Assembly: GCF_001999985.1 (NCBI RefSeq)
Contig: NZ_CP019645.1
Location: forward strand, 1,798,001 to 1,862,000
DNA: 64,000 nt
Origin: Helicobacter bilis
GTDB lineage: Bacteria > Campylobacterota > Campylobacteria > Campylobacterales > Helicobacteraceae
Reading direction: 5' to 3'
This document shows positions 26,234 through 35,496 of the stretch, piece after piece; position 1 is the stretch's first letter, and every line of letters begins with the position of its first letter. The position numbers and the translations under genes are program-made. The notes below the pieces were generated by a model. That model saw only the letters and a program-made list of their open reading frames with translations, was not told the origin of the DNA and did not search any database.

Positions 26234-27610
26234 TTAAAATGATATTAAACTTGCATACATCACAAGTCCGCAAAGCCCCACACACAGCATAAAAGGCACG
26301 ACAAGTAAAGCCACTAGCATATACCGCCAAAAGCTAATATAAATGCCATATCGTTTAAGGCTAAAAAGCCAAAGCAGTGTGGCAAGTGAGCCAATGGGCG
26401 TGAGCTTTGCCCCGACATTACAGCCGAGCAGATGAGCGTAAATGAGTAACTCCCTAGAGCTAGAATCTAGCCCCACAAAGTCGCTTAAAGCAAGATTCCC
26501 AAGCATAACCATAGGCAGATTATTAATAAGGCTTGAGCCAAGTGAGCTAATCGCACCAACGCTAAAGATTTGTGTGAGAGTGTGTGTAGAAAAACTATCG
26601 CTTAGGGAATCATCAAGGAAAAACGCAAAAATATCACGCATAAAAGAGCTTGTAGAATGTAGTCCAAACACCACGATAAAAAGCCCTAAAGAAAATACCA
26701 CAATCCCAAAGGGCGAAGCCTTAAGGCAAGGTAATATCTCAATCCTTTTATACGCAAGAATAAGGCTAAGAGTCGCACATAAAAGCGTGAAAGAAGAAAG
26801 CGGGAGAGAAAAAGCATTTGCTATAAAAATCCCGCATAAAAGCAAGAAAAGCAGGGCAAAACAGATAATAATCACGCTTTGTTGTGGCATTGTGCTAGAT
26901 TCTACACCGCTAGATTCCGCATTTGGAATCTTAACCCTTAAGATTCTAGGCAATCTCTTACGCACAAGGATAAAAAAGCAAAGACTAGCAATGATGATAA
27001 AAATTTGTGGCAGTGCCATAACCTTGCTAAAATCTAGGGCATTAAGGTTAAAAAAATGCAAGGCAATGATATTTGTGAGATTTGAAATCACAAAGGTGTT
27101 TGAAGCAAAATCACTTACAAAACTCACTATAAGCAGGAAAATCACAAGCGGTGTTAGAATCTGTGCTGAATTTTTAGAATCTAGCTTAGATTCCATATCT
27201 TTAGAATCTAGTTTGCCAAAAAGGGCGATGATAAGCGGCGTTAGAATTAAAATCGCACCATCATTGGCAAAAAATGCCCCCAAAAATCCCCCAAAAAGCA
27301 CGATAAACACATAAAATTTAAAGCTAGAAATGCCCCCGCACTCCCCCTTTTCACTTAAAAATCTTAGAATCTTATAGGCTAAAAAGTCAAAAAACAAGAG
27401 CTTTTCAAGCACAATGCAAAAGATGATGAGACCAACAAGTGTGAGCGTGCTATCCCATACCATATTCCATACAAATGCCACATCAGCAAAACCTACAACC
27501 CCAAACCCCAAGCAAAGCAATGCCCCAAGAGAGCTATACACCCACAAAGGCAACCTAAAAGGACGGATATAAATGCAAAGCAAAGTCAGTGTAAAAATGA
27601 GAAAACTCAC
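26234..27610 (-). CDS. ArsB-type anion permease
   Basis: The 458-aa polytopic protein of the ArsB/ion-transporter superfamily has about 11-12 helices, the conserved FFANDGAILILTPLIIAL segment and the C-terminal hallmark NNLPMVMLGNLAL...LLGCNVGAKLTPIGSLATLLW. ArsB exports arsenite using the proton gradient. No arsR, arsC or arsA is adjacent, so the true substrate (arsenite, or another anion) is open. A short Ser/Asp/Lys-rich loop (KLDSKDMESKLDSKNSAQ) is encoded by several AGATTCT words. The start is GTG, with AAGG upstream. Confidence 0.82.
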   Translation of the reverse strand: MSFLIFTLTLLCIYIRPFRLPLWVYSSLGALLCLGFGVVGFADVAFVWNMVWDSTLTLVGLIIFCIVLEKLLFFDFLAYKILRFLSEKGECGGISSFKFYVFIVLFGGFLGAFFANDGAILILTPLIIALFGKLDSKDMESKLDSKNSAQILTPLVIFLLIVSFVSDFASNTFVISNLTNIIALHFFNLNALDFSKVMALPQIFIIIASLCFFILVRKRLPRILRVKIPNAESSGVESSTMPQQSVIIICFALLFLLLCGIFIANAFSLPLSSFTLLCATLSLILAYKRIEILPCLKASPFGIVVFSLGLFIVVFGLHSTSSFMRDIFAFFLDDSLSDSFSTHTLTQIFSVGAISSLGSSLINNLPMVMLGNLALSDFVGLDSSSRELLIYAHLLGCNVGAKLTPIGSLATLLWLFSLKRYGIYISFWRYMLVALLVVPFMLCVGLCGLVMYASLISF

Positions 27611-27782
27611 GAAATTAGCCTTATGAATGAAATTTAAGAAACTAGAACTCTGTCAAATTTGGATAGGACAGAGGGTTTGGGGCGTAATTTTTAGAAACTA
27701 GAATCTACGAATTTGCGATTGTGTGGTATTTTCATATATTGTAGTATGTCAATTAACTCTCTTCTATACATTCTATGTATTG

Positions 27783-27841
27783 TATCTTAAAAATTATAAA
27801 TTTTTCTTTTACATGTAAAGATATGTGTAATTTTTAAGATA
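27783..27841. repeat. 14-bp inverted repeat upstream of lipoprotein gene
   Basis: TATCTTAAAAATTA (27783-27796) and TAATTTTTAAGATA (27828-27841) are perfect inverted repeats separated by 31 nt, 40 nt before the lipoprotein start. It could be an operator or an AT-rich stem in the leader. Confidence 0.6.
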
Positions 27842-27881
27842 TTAATATATGGTTTCAATTCTAAACATACAAGGATATAAG

Positions 27882-28396
27882 ATGGGTTTAAAAACTTTGG
27901 TAAATTGTTTATTTGTGGTGCTTTAGCTAGTGTATTTATTGCATGTGGTGGCGGTAATGATTATAAAGAGTTTGCAGCTGATATGGATATAGAAAAAAGG
28001 GCATTAGAAAGAGTTAAAGAGATGTATCCTAATTCTAAAATATATGACCCTGTATCTTTTGTAGGTGTTGCTAAACAATTTGGTTATATTTTAAAACCTA
28101 ATCATAATTATAGAAAATCTATTATAGGCAATAAGGCTGATTATAAGGATTCTAAAATGATTGAAATGTTTGGTGTTGATGAAGCTTTTGTTACTTTTGT
28201 TGTTGAAAAAGAAAAAGGTAAATTTTATGGCGTTCAAATTTGGTGTCCTATAAAAGATGATAAGCCTTGTGCTAGTGCTGATAAAATTAATTTACAAAAT
28301 AAGTTTGGTGGTTATGAAAATACTAATATAGAATATGAGTTAGATTTATATACAGATGATGAAAGAAAAGCAAATGATGAAAAAATGAAGAAGTAA
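27882..28396 (+). pseudogene. Unknown lipoprotein, frameshifted within its signal peptide
   Basis: AAGGA at 27871 followed by ATG at 27882 starts MGLKTLVN... but stops after 14 codons. The next frame encodes LFICGALASVFIAC-GGGNDYKEF, a textbook lipobox, then 150 residues to 28396. Adding one A to the A5 run at 27890-27894 gives MGLKNFGKLFICGALASV, a perfect lipoprotein signal, and a 171-aa product. The gene is therefore one base out of frame, by mutation or sequencing error. A TTG start at 27905 would lack the charged n-region. The mature part (ALERVKEMYPNSKIYDPVS, WCPIKDDKPCASADK) matches no family I know. The surrounding DNA is unusually AT-rich. Confidence 0.7.
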
Positions 28397-28517
28397 CTTG
28401 GTTTATAGTTTTATTTTAATTTTATTATTTTGCCCTTTAATTTTATATGATTTAAGGGGAGGGGGGAGGGAGGGTATTTTTCGCATAATTTGGGACTAAT
28501 TTTGCTAGAATTAACGA
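28397..28517. other. AT-rich spacer with G-run cluster
   Basis: Contains GGGGAGGGGGGAGGGAGGG at 28456-28474, four G-runs separated by single A, in otherwise AT-rich DNA. No coding frame. Confidence 0.7.
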
Positions 28518-29113
28518 ATGAGTAAAAAATATTATCTTTAGTCCTAATTTTTATATGGGCAATAAAAGTCGCTTAATTAGGTGTGGTTTAGTAGGTATTT
28601 TTCCATATTCTAATTAGTACTTTTGTGGATATTTTTGCTGGTAGTGCAACTGTTGCGATGAATACTGAGGCAAAAACTTACATATTGAATGATATGGATG
28701 AAACTTTGCAAACATAACTATACAGATATTTGCTAGATTTACCAATGAGGATATAATCGAGTATATCAAATCAAGAATTTTTAGAATTTGATTTACCTCA
28801 AAAAGCAACAGTTAGATGTTTTAGTGATAGGCAAGAGATTGAATATCGCAAAAAATCCTATCATCGTTTAGAGATGGCTTTAATAAAAAATAAAAATCCC
28901 CTTGACATTTATATGCTCATGTTTGTTTGCTTTTTCACAACAACTTAGAGTGAATAAAAAAGGTGATTTAACATGTCTTTTGGCAATAATTTTTTTCTCT
29001 CAAAAATGAAAAAATATTGTTAATGGTTGTATTTTTTTAAAAGATAATGTGAAAATATATAAGAAAGATTTTGTATATTTACTTGAAAGCATTGAGATAG
29101 ATGAGAGATTTTA
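28518..29113 (+). pseudogene. Decayed Dam-like (D12 class) N6-adenine methyltransferase
   Basis: Pieces of one protein appear in order in shifting frames on the plus strand. They are YMGNKSRLIRCGLVGIFPYSN (28552-28614), then TFVDIFAGSATVAMNTEAK and YILNDMDETLQT (about 28618-28716), which is SAM motif I of the D12 class. PLDIYMLMFVCFFTT, RVNKKGDLT and MSFGNNFF follow (about 28900-29000), matching the conserved MACYTNQIRFNKKGEFN-PFG region. Several frameshifts and stops separate them. This is the wreck of a GATC-type adenine methyltransferase such as DpnII/MboI M (specificity inferred from the family). No endonuclease remnant was recognised. It lies in an AT-rich island between arsB and glmS. 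Confidence 0.8.
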
Positions 29114-29224
29114 GAATGTTGTTGCATTATATACAGCACAAGCATTTAAAACCAATAGCCTATTAAAACAGAGTTGAAATAGATTGGGTAGTATTATAAA
29201 AATAATTATTATAGGGAGTTAGCA

Positions 29225-31021
29225 ATGTGTGGTATCGTTGGATATATCGGTGATAGAGATAAAAAAAGTGTGATTTTAAATGGTTTAAAAGAGCTAGAGT
29301 ATCGTGGGTATGATAGTGCTGGTATGGCGGTTTTGCAAAATGAAAAGATTCAGTCTTTTCGCGCGGTAGGAAAGCTAGAGAATTTGAGTGAGAAGCTACA
29401 AAACATATCATTTGAGGGCTATGGATTAGCCATAGGGCATACGCGTTGGGCTACGCATGGCAAACCAACAGAATGCAATGCACACCCGCATAGTGGCACA
29501 CAAAGCGCGATTATCCATAATGGAATCATTGAAAATTATAAGGAATTAAAAGAAGAGTTACAAGCAAAAGGCGTGTGCTTTCAAAGTCAAACAGATACAG
29601 AAGTAATCGTGCATTTATTTGAATCTTATACGCAAACTCTCTCGCCAAAGGAAGCCTTTGAAGCAACGATTAAGCGATTGCAAGGCTCTTTTGCAATTCT
29701 ACTTATCACAAAACTAGATTCTAATAGAATCTTTTACGCAAAACAGCACTCCCCACTTCTAATCGGCTTTAATAAAAATAATCCTAATGAAGTCTTTTTT
29801 GCAAGTAGTGATGCAGCACTTATAGGGCTTATAGATAGCGTGATTTACCTTGATGATGGGGTGTATGGAAGCATTAGTGTAGATGAAATACAAAACTTAA
29901 AATATGAGATAGAGCCCTTTAATGCGAGTAAAGAGAAGGCACAAAAAGATGGCTATCGCTATTTTATGGAAAAGGAAATATACGAGCAAGAAAGCGTTTT
30001 GCTTGAGACAATGGTGGGGCGAGTGAGTGAGGGGAGCGTGTGTTTTGAAGAGCTAGATTCTAACTTTTTTAATGCCTTTAAAAGCATTGCGATTTGTGCG
30101 TGTGGGACGAGCTATCATAGTGCATTAGTCGGCAAGTATCTTTTAGAGAGAAAAGCAAGAATCCGCACGACAACGCATATTGCAAGTGAGTTTCGCTATG
30201 CAAAGCCTATGTTAGAATCTGATGAGCTTTTTATCGTTATCTCACAAAGTGGTGAGACTGCTGATACACTTCAAGCCCTAAAACTTGCAAAAGAAAAGGG
30301 ATTAAAAACACTTGTGATATGCAATGTGGATAATAGCTCGATGGTGCGTTTAGCGGATTATTGTCTGCTTACAAGGGCTGGGACGGAAAAAGGCGTGGCA
30401 AGCACAAAGGCATTTGCAACACAAGTTATGGTGCTATGGATTTTTTCAGTGTTGCTTGGATATAAAAGGGGCTGTATAGATTCTATTGGCTTAAAGAGTG
30501 AGACACGCGCAATGCTACATGCAAGAAGTGCTACACATATAAATCAAAATCTACATGAAAAAATCAAGCGATTATCAAAGCGATATTTGCATGGACATGG
30601 CTTTTTCTTTATCGGTAGGGATATTTTCTATCCACTCGCATTAGAGGGGGCATTGAAGCTAAAAGAGATTAGCTATCTACACGCAGAGGGCTATCCTAGC
30701 GGGGAGATGAAGCATGGTCCTATAGCCCTTGCTGATAGTGAGTTATTCACTCTTGCGCTTATGCCTAAGAATTTATTATATGAAAAAAATAAAAGCAATG
30801 TAGAAGAACTCATTGCAAGAGATTCTACAATCTGTGCGATTAGTCCCATTGATTTTGAACTCGCTGATGATATAGTAAAGATTCCGCAATTTGAAAGCTA
30901 TATGGAAGAGTTTTTCTCCATGATGGTTGTATTGCAACTTTTAGCATTAGAGATAGCAGTGCGGCTTAATAATGATGTGGATATGCCACGAAATCTCGCT
31001 AAAAGCGTTACGGTTGAATGA
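29225..31021 (+). CDS. glmS: Glucosamine-6-phosphate synthase (isomerizing)
   Basis: GlmS makes glucosamine-6-phosphate from fructose-6-phosphate and glutamine, the first step to UDP-GlcNAc. The N-terminal glutaminase starts with the nucleophile Cys (MCGIVGYIG), then RGYDSAG and HTRWATHGKPTECNAHPH. The two SIS isomerase domains follow (ACGTSYHSALVGKYLLE, SQSGETADTLQALK, KEISYLHAEGYPSGEMKHGP), and the C-terminus is DVDMPRNLAKSVTVE. The length of 598 aa is normal and there is no insert. GGGAG precedes the start. No glmS ribozyme-like leader is evident, as expected for this group. Confidence 0.97.
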   Translation: MCGIVGYIGDRDKKSVILNGLKELEYRGYDSAGMAVLQNEKIQSFRAVGKLENLSEKLQNISFEGYGLAIGHTRWATHGKPTECNAHPHSGTQSAIIHNGIIENYKELKEELQAKGVCFQSQTDTEVIVHLFESYTQTLSPKEAFEATIKRLQGSFAILLITKLDSNRIFYAKQHSPLLIGFNKNNPNEVFFASSDAALIGLIDSVIYLDDGVYGSISVDEIQNLKYEIEPFNASKEKAQKDGYRYFMEKEIYEQESVLLETMVGRVSEGSVCFEELDSNFFNAFKSIAICACGTSYHSALVGKYLLERKARIRTTTHIASEFRYAKPMLESDELFIVISQSGETADTLQALKLAKEKGLKTLVICNVDNSSMVRLADYCLLTRAGTEKGVASTKAFATQVMVLWIFSVLLGYKRGCIDSIGLKSETRAMLHARSATHINQNLHEKIKRLSKRYLHGHGFFFIGRDIFYPLALEGALKLKEISYLHAEGYPSGEMKHGPIALADSELFTLALMPKNLLYEKNKSNVEELIARDSTICAISPIDFELADDIVKIPQFESYMEEFFSMMVVLQLLALEIAVRLNNDVDMPRNLAKSVTVE

Positions 31022-31380
31022 TTTTATATGGAATCTTTATGGAGATTTTGTGGTGTTTTGATGCGGTTGTTAAGGTTTGTTTTGTAGTTTTTAAAGATTT
31101 ATTGTCGTTTTGAATCTTATTTTATATTAAATCTGTTTTGGCTTTTAGATTCTGTTATCAAGCTTTTTTGTAATGTTATACTTAGAATCTTTTTAGAGAT
31201 TCCATAAACTCTACTTGTATTTTATCTAGCTTTGTATTGAATCTTTTTTATTTATAAAGTTATAAAATAAGCTTTTTTGTATGTAGAATTGCATAAAGAC
31301 TTAAAGAATCTAGAAAAATTTATGCTTTCTCTCGTAGATTCTATGCTAAAACTTTTTTAATAAAACATAACTACATTTTA
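31022..31380. other. Intergenic between convergent glmS and glycosyltransferase
   Basis: 359 nt, AT-rich with several GATTCT/AGAATCT words and short T-runs. I see no ORF, clear terminator hairpin or RNA gene. Confidence 0.5.
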
Positions 31381-32404
31381 TTATTCATTCTTAATATTTT
31401 CTTGCAATATATGCAATGTTTGTGTTATGGCTTGTTGTATATCATTTTCATTCATTTGCGTTTTTTCATAAGGTAAAATCACATATTGCTTACTCTTTGT
31501 CCCCCATTTCTTTGTGTCATACGCTGAAAATAATCCTATTGTTGGCACGCCTAGATTTGAAGCAAGATGTATTGTGCCTGTGCTTGGGCTAATGACATAA
31601 TCCATTTCTTCTATCAATGCAGCAAGATTTAATATATCATCATCATTTTGAAAGATAATAAGATTTGAAATTTCTTGCTTAGTTTCATTTTTCCATGTAG
31701 ATAGTGCTTCTAAAAAGTAGTCATGTATTTGTGGATAGGCAGCAACGACTGGGATACAATTTTGCATATTGCTAATATGGGCTATAATCTCTATGTAAGA
31801 TTCTAAAGGAAGCGTATGTGTGGCTGTATGACTAAAGGGATTAATTAAAATGAGTTTAGAATTACCCCCCCCCCCTCGTTTTTGCATGATTAGCAATAAA
31901 AGATTTTACCCTTTCTTTTTGTTCCTGTGTAGTTTTTACTTTCGCATTATCAAGACAGATTGTCTTTATTTTTGTGTCAAATAACTTTGGATTGATTTTT
32001 CGCACATAGCTTAGACCCTGCTCATATCGTGTCATGTTGCGATATTTTGGTAAAAGATGCATGGGGATAGTCTTGCAACGCATGGAAAAGAGACTAGGTA
32101 TCTTTGTAGTTGTAATAATTGTTTTAACATTGCTTGCTTGCAGGGGATAGAGATAACACCGCTTACAATTTGTAAGAATCGCATAATCAAGATTATATGA
32201 GTTAAATAAATCAATATGACTTGCAATATCACCTTGTATATCATGCACAAAATCCACAAAATCACAATGTAGTAATAGATTTTTCATAATCGCATTACCA
32301 AAGACAATTACTTCGCACTTAAATATTGCTTTTAATGCAAAAAGTGGCTCAAGTGCGAAAATATTATCACCTAAACCATAAAAATGTATATAACCAACTT
32401 TCAT
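31381..32404 (-). CDS. Family 9 glycosyltransferase (heptosyltransferase-like), frameshifted OFF at a G11 tract
   Basis: Two minus-strand frames form one gene. The first (MKVGYIHFYGLGDNIFALEP...ANHAKTRGGG) stops just after a G11 run (C11 at 31865-31875). The second (GGGGNSKLILINPFSHTATH...YVISPSTGTIHLASNLGVPTIGLFSAYD) continues one base out of phase. G10 or G13 would give 340 aa. The fold is GT-B, with the family 9 acceptor motif GLGDN near the N-terminus and the nucleotide-sugar motif SPSTGTIHLA in the C-terminal half, as in LPS heptosyltransferases. It probably adds a variable sugar to lipooligosaccharide. The start at 32404 has AGGGA 6-8 nt upstream. As sequenced the enzyme is inactive. 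Confidence 0.85.
31865..31875. repeat. C11 phase-variation tract in glycosyltransferase
   Basis: Eleven C (G11 on the coding strand) at the break between the two frames. One fewer, or two more, restores the frame. Confidence 0.92.
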
Positions 32405-32746
32405 GTAATTTCCCTGCACTTAAACTTTTCGTATCATATTTTTAAAAGCAAGATTATAGCATAGTTACGAGTTTCTGGAATCTCTTATATCGATTTAGAT
32501 TCTATGTCTTTGTATTATCAACAGAGTTTTATAACCTACTATTTATTACAATAAAATCAGTATAAAACTATATTTTATATAATTTTAATTATAAAAATGG
32601 CTATTTAATAAGTATATATTATAGTTTATCTATAAAAAAGTTTAAAAAATTGTAAAAAATTAAAATTACATATTGTATTTTTAAAAAATTACTGATATAA
32701 TGCGTTTTATAAATCACAACACAAGATTCTAAATATGGAGAAAAAT
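32405..32746. other. Divergent promoter region
   Basis: About 340 nt of very AT-rich sequence between the glycosyltransferase and the monooxygenase operon, with repeated TATA-like stretches. The operon promoter must lie here. I cannot choose one -10 box with confidence, and no operator-like palindrome stands out. Confidence 0.45.
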
Positions 32747-34195
32747 ATGGGACTAGCAAAACAAATTAGCTTTAATGCTTTTGAAATGAATTGTATTTCG
32801 CATTTAAGTCCGGGGCTGTGGCGGTATCCAAACGATCAAGCCCTAAAATATAAAGACATTGAATATTGGCAGAATATCGCACAAATCGCTGAAAAGGGGC
32901 TGTTTGATGCGGTGTTTATTGCTGATGTTTTGGGCGTGTATGATATTTATGGGGGCAATGATTGTGGGGCGTTAAAGACTGCCCTGCAAGTGCCTGTCAA
33001 TGACCCCACGCAACTTGCCGTGATTGGTGCGGCGGTTACTAAGCACATAGGCTTTGGGGTAACTGCTGGCGTGCCTTTTGAGCATCCCTATCCCTTTGCT
33101 AGACGCCTTAGCACGCTAGATCATCTCACAAAGGGGCGAGTCGGCTGGAATATCGTTACAGGCTATCTGCCAAGTGCGAATAAAAATATGGGCTCAAGTG
33201 AGCTGCCCCACGATGAACGCTACGATGTGGCTGATGAATATATGGAAGTGATTTATAAGCTTTTAGAGGGTAGCTGGGAAGATTCTGCGGTGATTTTAGA
33301 TAGGGAGAGTGGGGACTTTGCCGATCCAAATAAAATCCATCACATAGGACATCACGGCAAATATTTTGATGTCCCGGGCATTCATCTGTGTGAGCCAAGT
33401 ATCCAACGCACACCGGTGCTATTCCAAGCGGGGAATTCTACGCGTGGTAGGCAGTTTGCCGCTACTCACGCCGAAGCGATTTTCATCGCCCCTCCTACAA
33501 AGGAATACGCTAAAATCGCAGTAAAACAAGTGCGAGATAATTTGATACAAGCCGGACGCGATCCATATAGTGCCAAAATCTACATTCTAGCTACAATCAT
33601 CACTGATGAGAATGAGAATCTAGCACGGGCTAAATATAATGACTTGCTTAGTTATTCTAGCAAGGAAGGCTCTTTGGTTATCAATTCTGGTTGGCTGGGC
33701 GTGGATTTAAGCCGCTATAACTTAGAAGATCCATTAAGCAACATTAAATCAAACGCTATGCTCGCACAAGTAGACGCCTTGAATAACTCCACAACAGAAT
33801 CTGGCAAAGAGTGGCGACTAAAAGACTTGCTAAAGCTCACAGGGCTAGGCTGTCAAGGACCAAAGTTTGTAGGCTCTCCATCGCAAGTCTGCGATATTTT
33901 ACAAGAAGTGATCGCATATAGCGATGCTGATGGCTTTAATCTAGCCTATACGACAACGCCCGGGAGCTTTGAAGATGTCGTGCGATTTATCGTGCCAGAG
34001 CTTCAAAATCGCGGCGTGTATAAGCAAGAATACACGCAAGGCTCACTGCGACATAAACTCTTTGGCAGGGGTGATAGGCTAGATTCTAGTCATATCGCTT
34101 CACGCTATCGTGTGGGTGGGGCAAAAAGCACGATCAATGATTATGCCGGGACAGGGCGATTTAAACACAATAAGGAGCAAGACTATGTTATATAG
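32747..34195 (+). CDS. Flavin-dependent monooxygenase (NtaA/SnaA/DszA type LLM)
   Basis: The product is a TIM-barrel luciferase-like monooxygenase that uses FMNH2 from a partner reductase to oxygenate small N- or S-compounds. Typical segments are AFEMNCISHLSPGLWRYP, GLFDAVFIADVLGVYD, FEHPYPFARRLSTLDHLTKG, VGWNIVTGYLPSANKNMG, ERYDVADEYMEVIYKLLEGS, DVPGIHLCEPSIQRTPVLFQ and QAGNSTRGRQFAATHAEAIF, matching the NtaA/SnaA subfamily closely. The start at 32747 has GGAG 6 nt upstream; an ATG 12 nt earlier has no ribosome-binding site. It heads a four-gene operon and overlaps the transporter start by 11 nt. Substrate unknown. Confidence 0.9.
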   Translation: MGLAKQISFNAFEMNCISHLSPGLWRYPNDQALKYKDIEYWQNIAQIAEKGLFDAVFIADVLGVYDIYGGNDCGALKTALQVPVNDPTQLAVIGAAVTKHIGFGVTAGVPFEHPYPFARRLSTLDHLTKGRVGWNIVTGYLPSANKNMGSSELPHDERYDVADEYMEVIYKLLEGSWEDSAVILDRESGDFADPNKIHHIGHHGKYFDVPGIHLCEPSIQRTPVLFQAGNSTRGRQFAATHAEAIFIAPPTKEYAKIAVKQVRDNLIQAGRDPYSAKIYILATIITDENENLARAKYNDLLSYSSKEGSLVINSGWLGVDLSRYNLEDPLSNIKSNAMLAQVDALNNSTTESGKEWRLKDLLKLTGLGCQGPKFVGSPSQVCDILQEVIAYSDADGFNLAYTTTPGSFEDVVRFIVPELQNRGVYKQEYTQGSLRHKLFGRGDRLDSSHIASRYRVGGAKSTINDYAGTGRFKHNKEQDYVI

Positions 34196-35459
34196 TAGGT
34201 CTGAATTAGACATTTCAAAAACAAAGACAATCCGTTCTGTCATTGCAGCAAGTAGCGGCAATCTTGTGGAATGGTTTGATTTTTATATTTATGCATTTGC
34301 GACACCTTATTTTGCGAGTAACTTTTCTGATGCACAATCCTCAGTTATACAACAAATATCTGTTTTTGGTGTGTTTGCCATTGGTTTTTTAATGCTTCCC
34401 ATTGGCAGTATGGTTTTTGGGTCTATCGCTGATAAAATAGGACGTAAAAGCTCGATGATTTTTTCTATTGTTTTAATGGCTATAGGTTCGTTTTTGATAG
34501 CATTTTTGCCTGGCAAAAATATCATAGGAGATGCTGCAATTATCTTTTTACTTTTGGCAAGACTCTTACAGGGCTTTGCTGTTGGTGGAGAATATGGTAT
34601 TGCAGCGGCTTATTTAAGTGAGGTGGCACCACATGGTAAAAGAGGATTTTATTCAAGTTTTCAGTATTTTACTCTTATTGGTGGTCAATTACTTGCTATA
34701 GCAAGTATTAGTTGTATGTTTTTATTTATCTCACACGAAGAAATGTCTGAGTGGGGATGGAGGGTATTGTTTTTCATTGGTGGTATGTTTGCTTTATTTA
34801 GTTTACTTATACGTTCGTTTATGAGTGACAATTCTGCAGAGGAACTAAAATGTCATGCAGATAGAGGTAGTTTTAAAGCCTTATTAAAATCATATAAATC
34901 TGTATTGCTTGTTTTTGGTATTACCGCAGGATGCTCTCCAGCTTACTATATTATTACCACATATAGCAAGATATATATGATAAATAATGGAATTGATCCA
35001 CAAATAGCCTCTAATATTATGCTTGGAGCAATTTTTATACTATTTATCTCTGTTCCATTTTTTGGAATATTGTCTGATAAAATAGGGTTAAAAACGTGTT
35101 TGCTTGTTTTTTGTATTTTTGCTATTTTTGGAATCTACCCCGCATTTATAGCAATGAAAACATTTACAGATCCTCTTGTATTATTTGCTATAATTGGCTT
35201 GATGTGCTTTATGTTAGGTTTTTATAGTGCAGTGGCAGGTATTTTTAAGACTACACTTTTTCCACAACATATTCGTGCTCTTGGAACTGGGTTTAGTTAT
35301 GCAGTTGCGGCAGCACTTTTTGGAGGAAGTGCAAATTATGTAGCTTTACAATTTAAGGAATACGGAGTTGAACAAGGTTTTTTTATTTATCTTGGCATGT
35401 TAATGGTCATAGCAACCGTATGTGTTATTTTGATTCCAAAAAATAGAAATCTAGATTAA
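34185..35459 (+). CDS. MFS transporter, metabolite:H+ symporter (MHS) type
   Basis: The 424-aa product has 12 helices. SSGNLVEWFDFYIYAFATPYF at the N-terminus and GSIADKIGRKSSM in the first cytoplasmic loop are the marks of the KgtP/ProP-like MHS family of proton symporters. RLLQGFAVGGEYG and LSEVAPHGKRGFYSSFQ complete the pattern. It probably imports the substrate of the flanking monooxygenases. The start at 34185 has AAGGAG 8 nt before it and lies inside the end of the previous gene, which indicates coupling. The longer frame from 34110 is an artefact of that overlap. Confidence 0.9.
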   Translation: MLYSRSELDISKTKTIRSVIAASSGNLVEWFDFYIYAFATPYFASNFSDAQSSVIQQISVFGVFAIGFLMLPIGSMVFGSIADKIGRKSSMIFSIVLMAIGSFLIAFLPGKNIIGDAAIIFLLLARLLQGFAVGGEYGIAAAYLSEVAPHGKRGFYSSFQYFTLIGGQLLAIASISCMFLFISHEEMSEWGWRVLFFIGGMFALFSLLIRSFMSDNSAEELKCHADRGSFKALLKSYKSVLLVFGITAGCSPAYYIITTYSKIYMINNGIDPQIASNIMLGAIFILFISVPFFGILSDKIGLKTCLLVFCIFAIFGIYPAFIAMKTFTDPLVLFAIIGLMCFMLGFYSAVAGIFKTTLFPQHIRALGTGFSYAVAAALFGGSANYVALQFKEYGVEQGFFIYLGMLMVIATVCVILIPKNRNLD

Positions 35460-35496
35460 CTCTGTTGCAACCAATCAAACTAAAAGGAGACATATT

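Noticed and set aside
26442-27314. 290-codon plus-strand ORF opposite the ArsB-like gene
   Set aside because: Exact shadow of a well-supported membrane transporter; composition rich in Lys/Ser/Arg as expected for an antisense frame.
29163-29411. Minus-strand ORF over the glmS start
   Set aside because: Shadow of glmS with no supporting signal.
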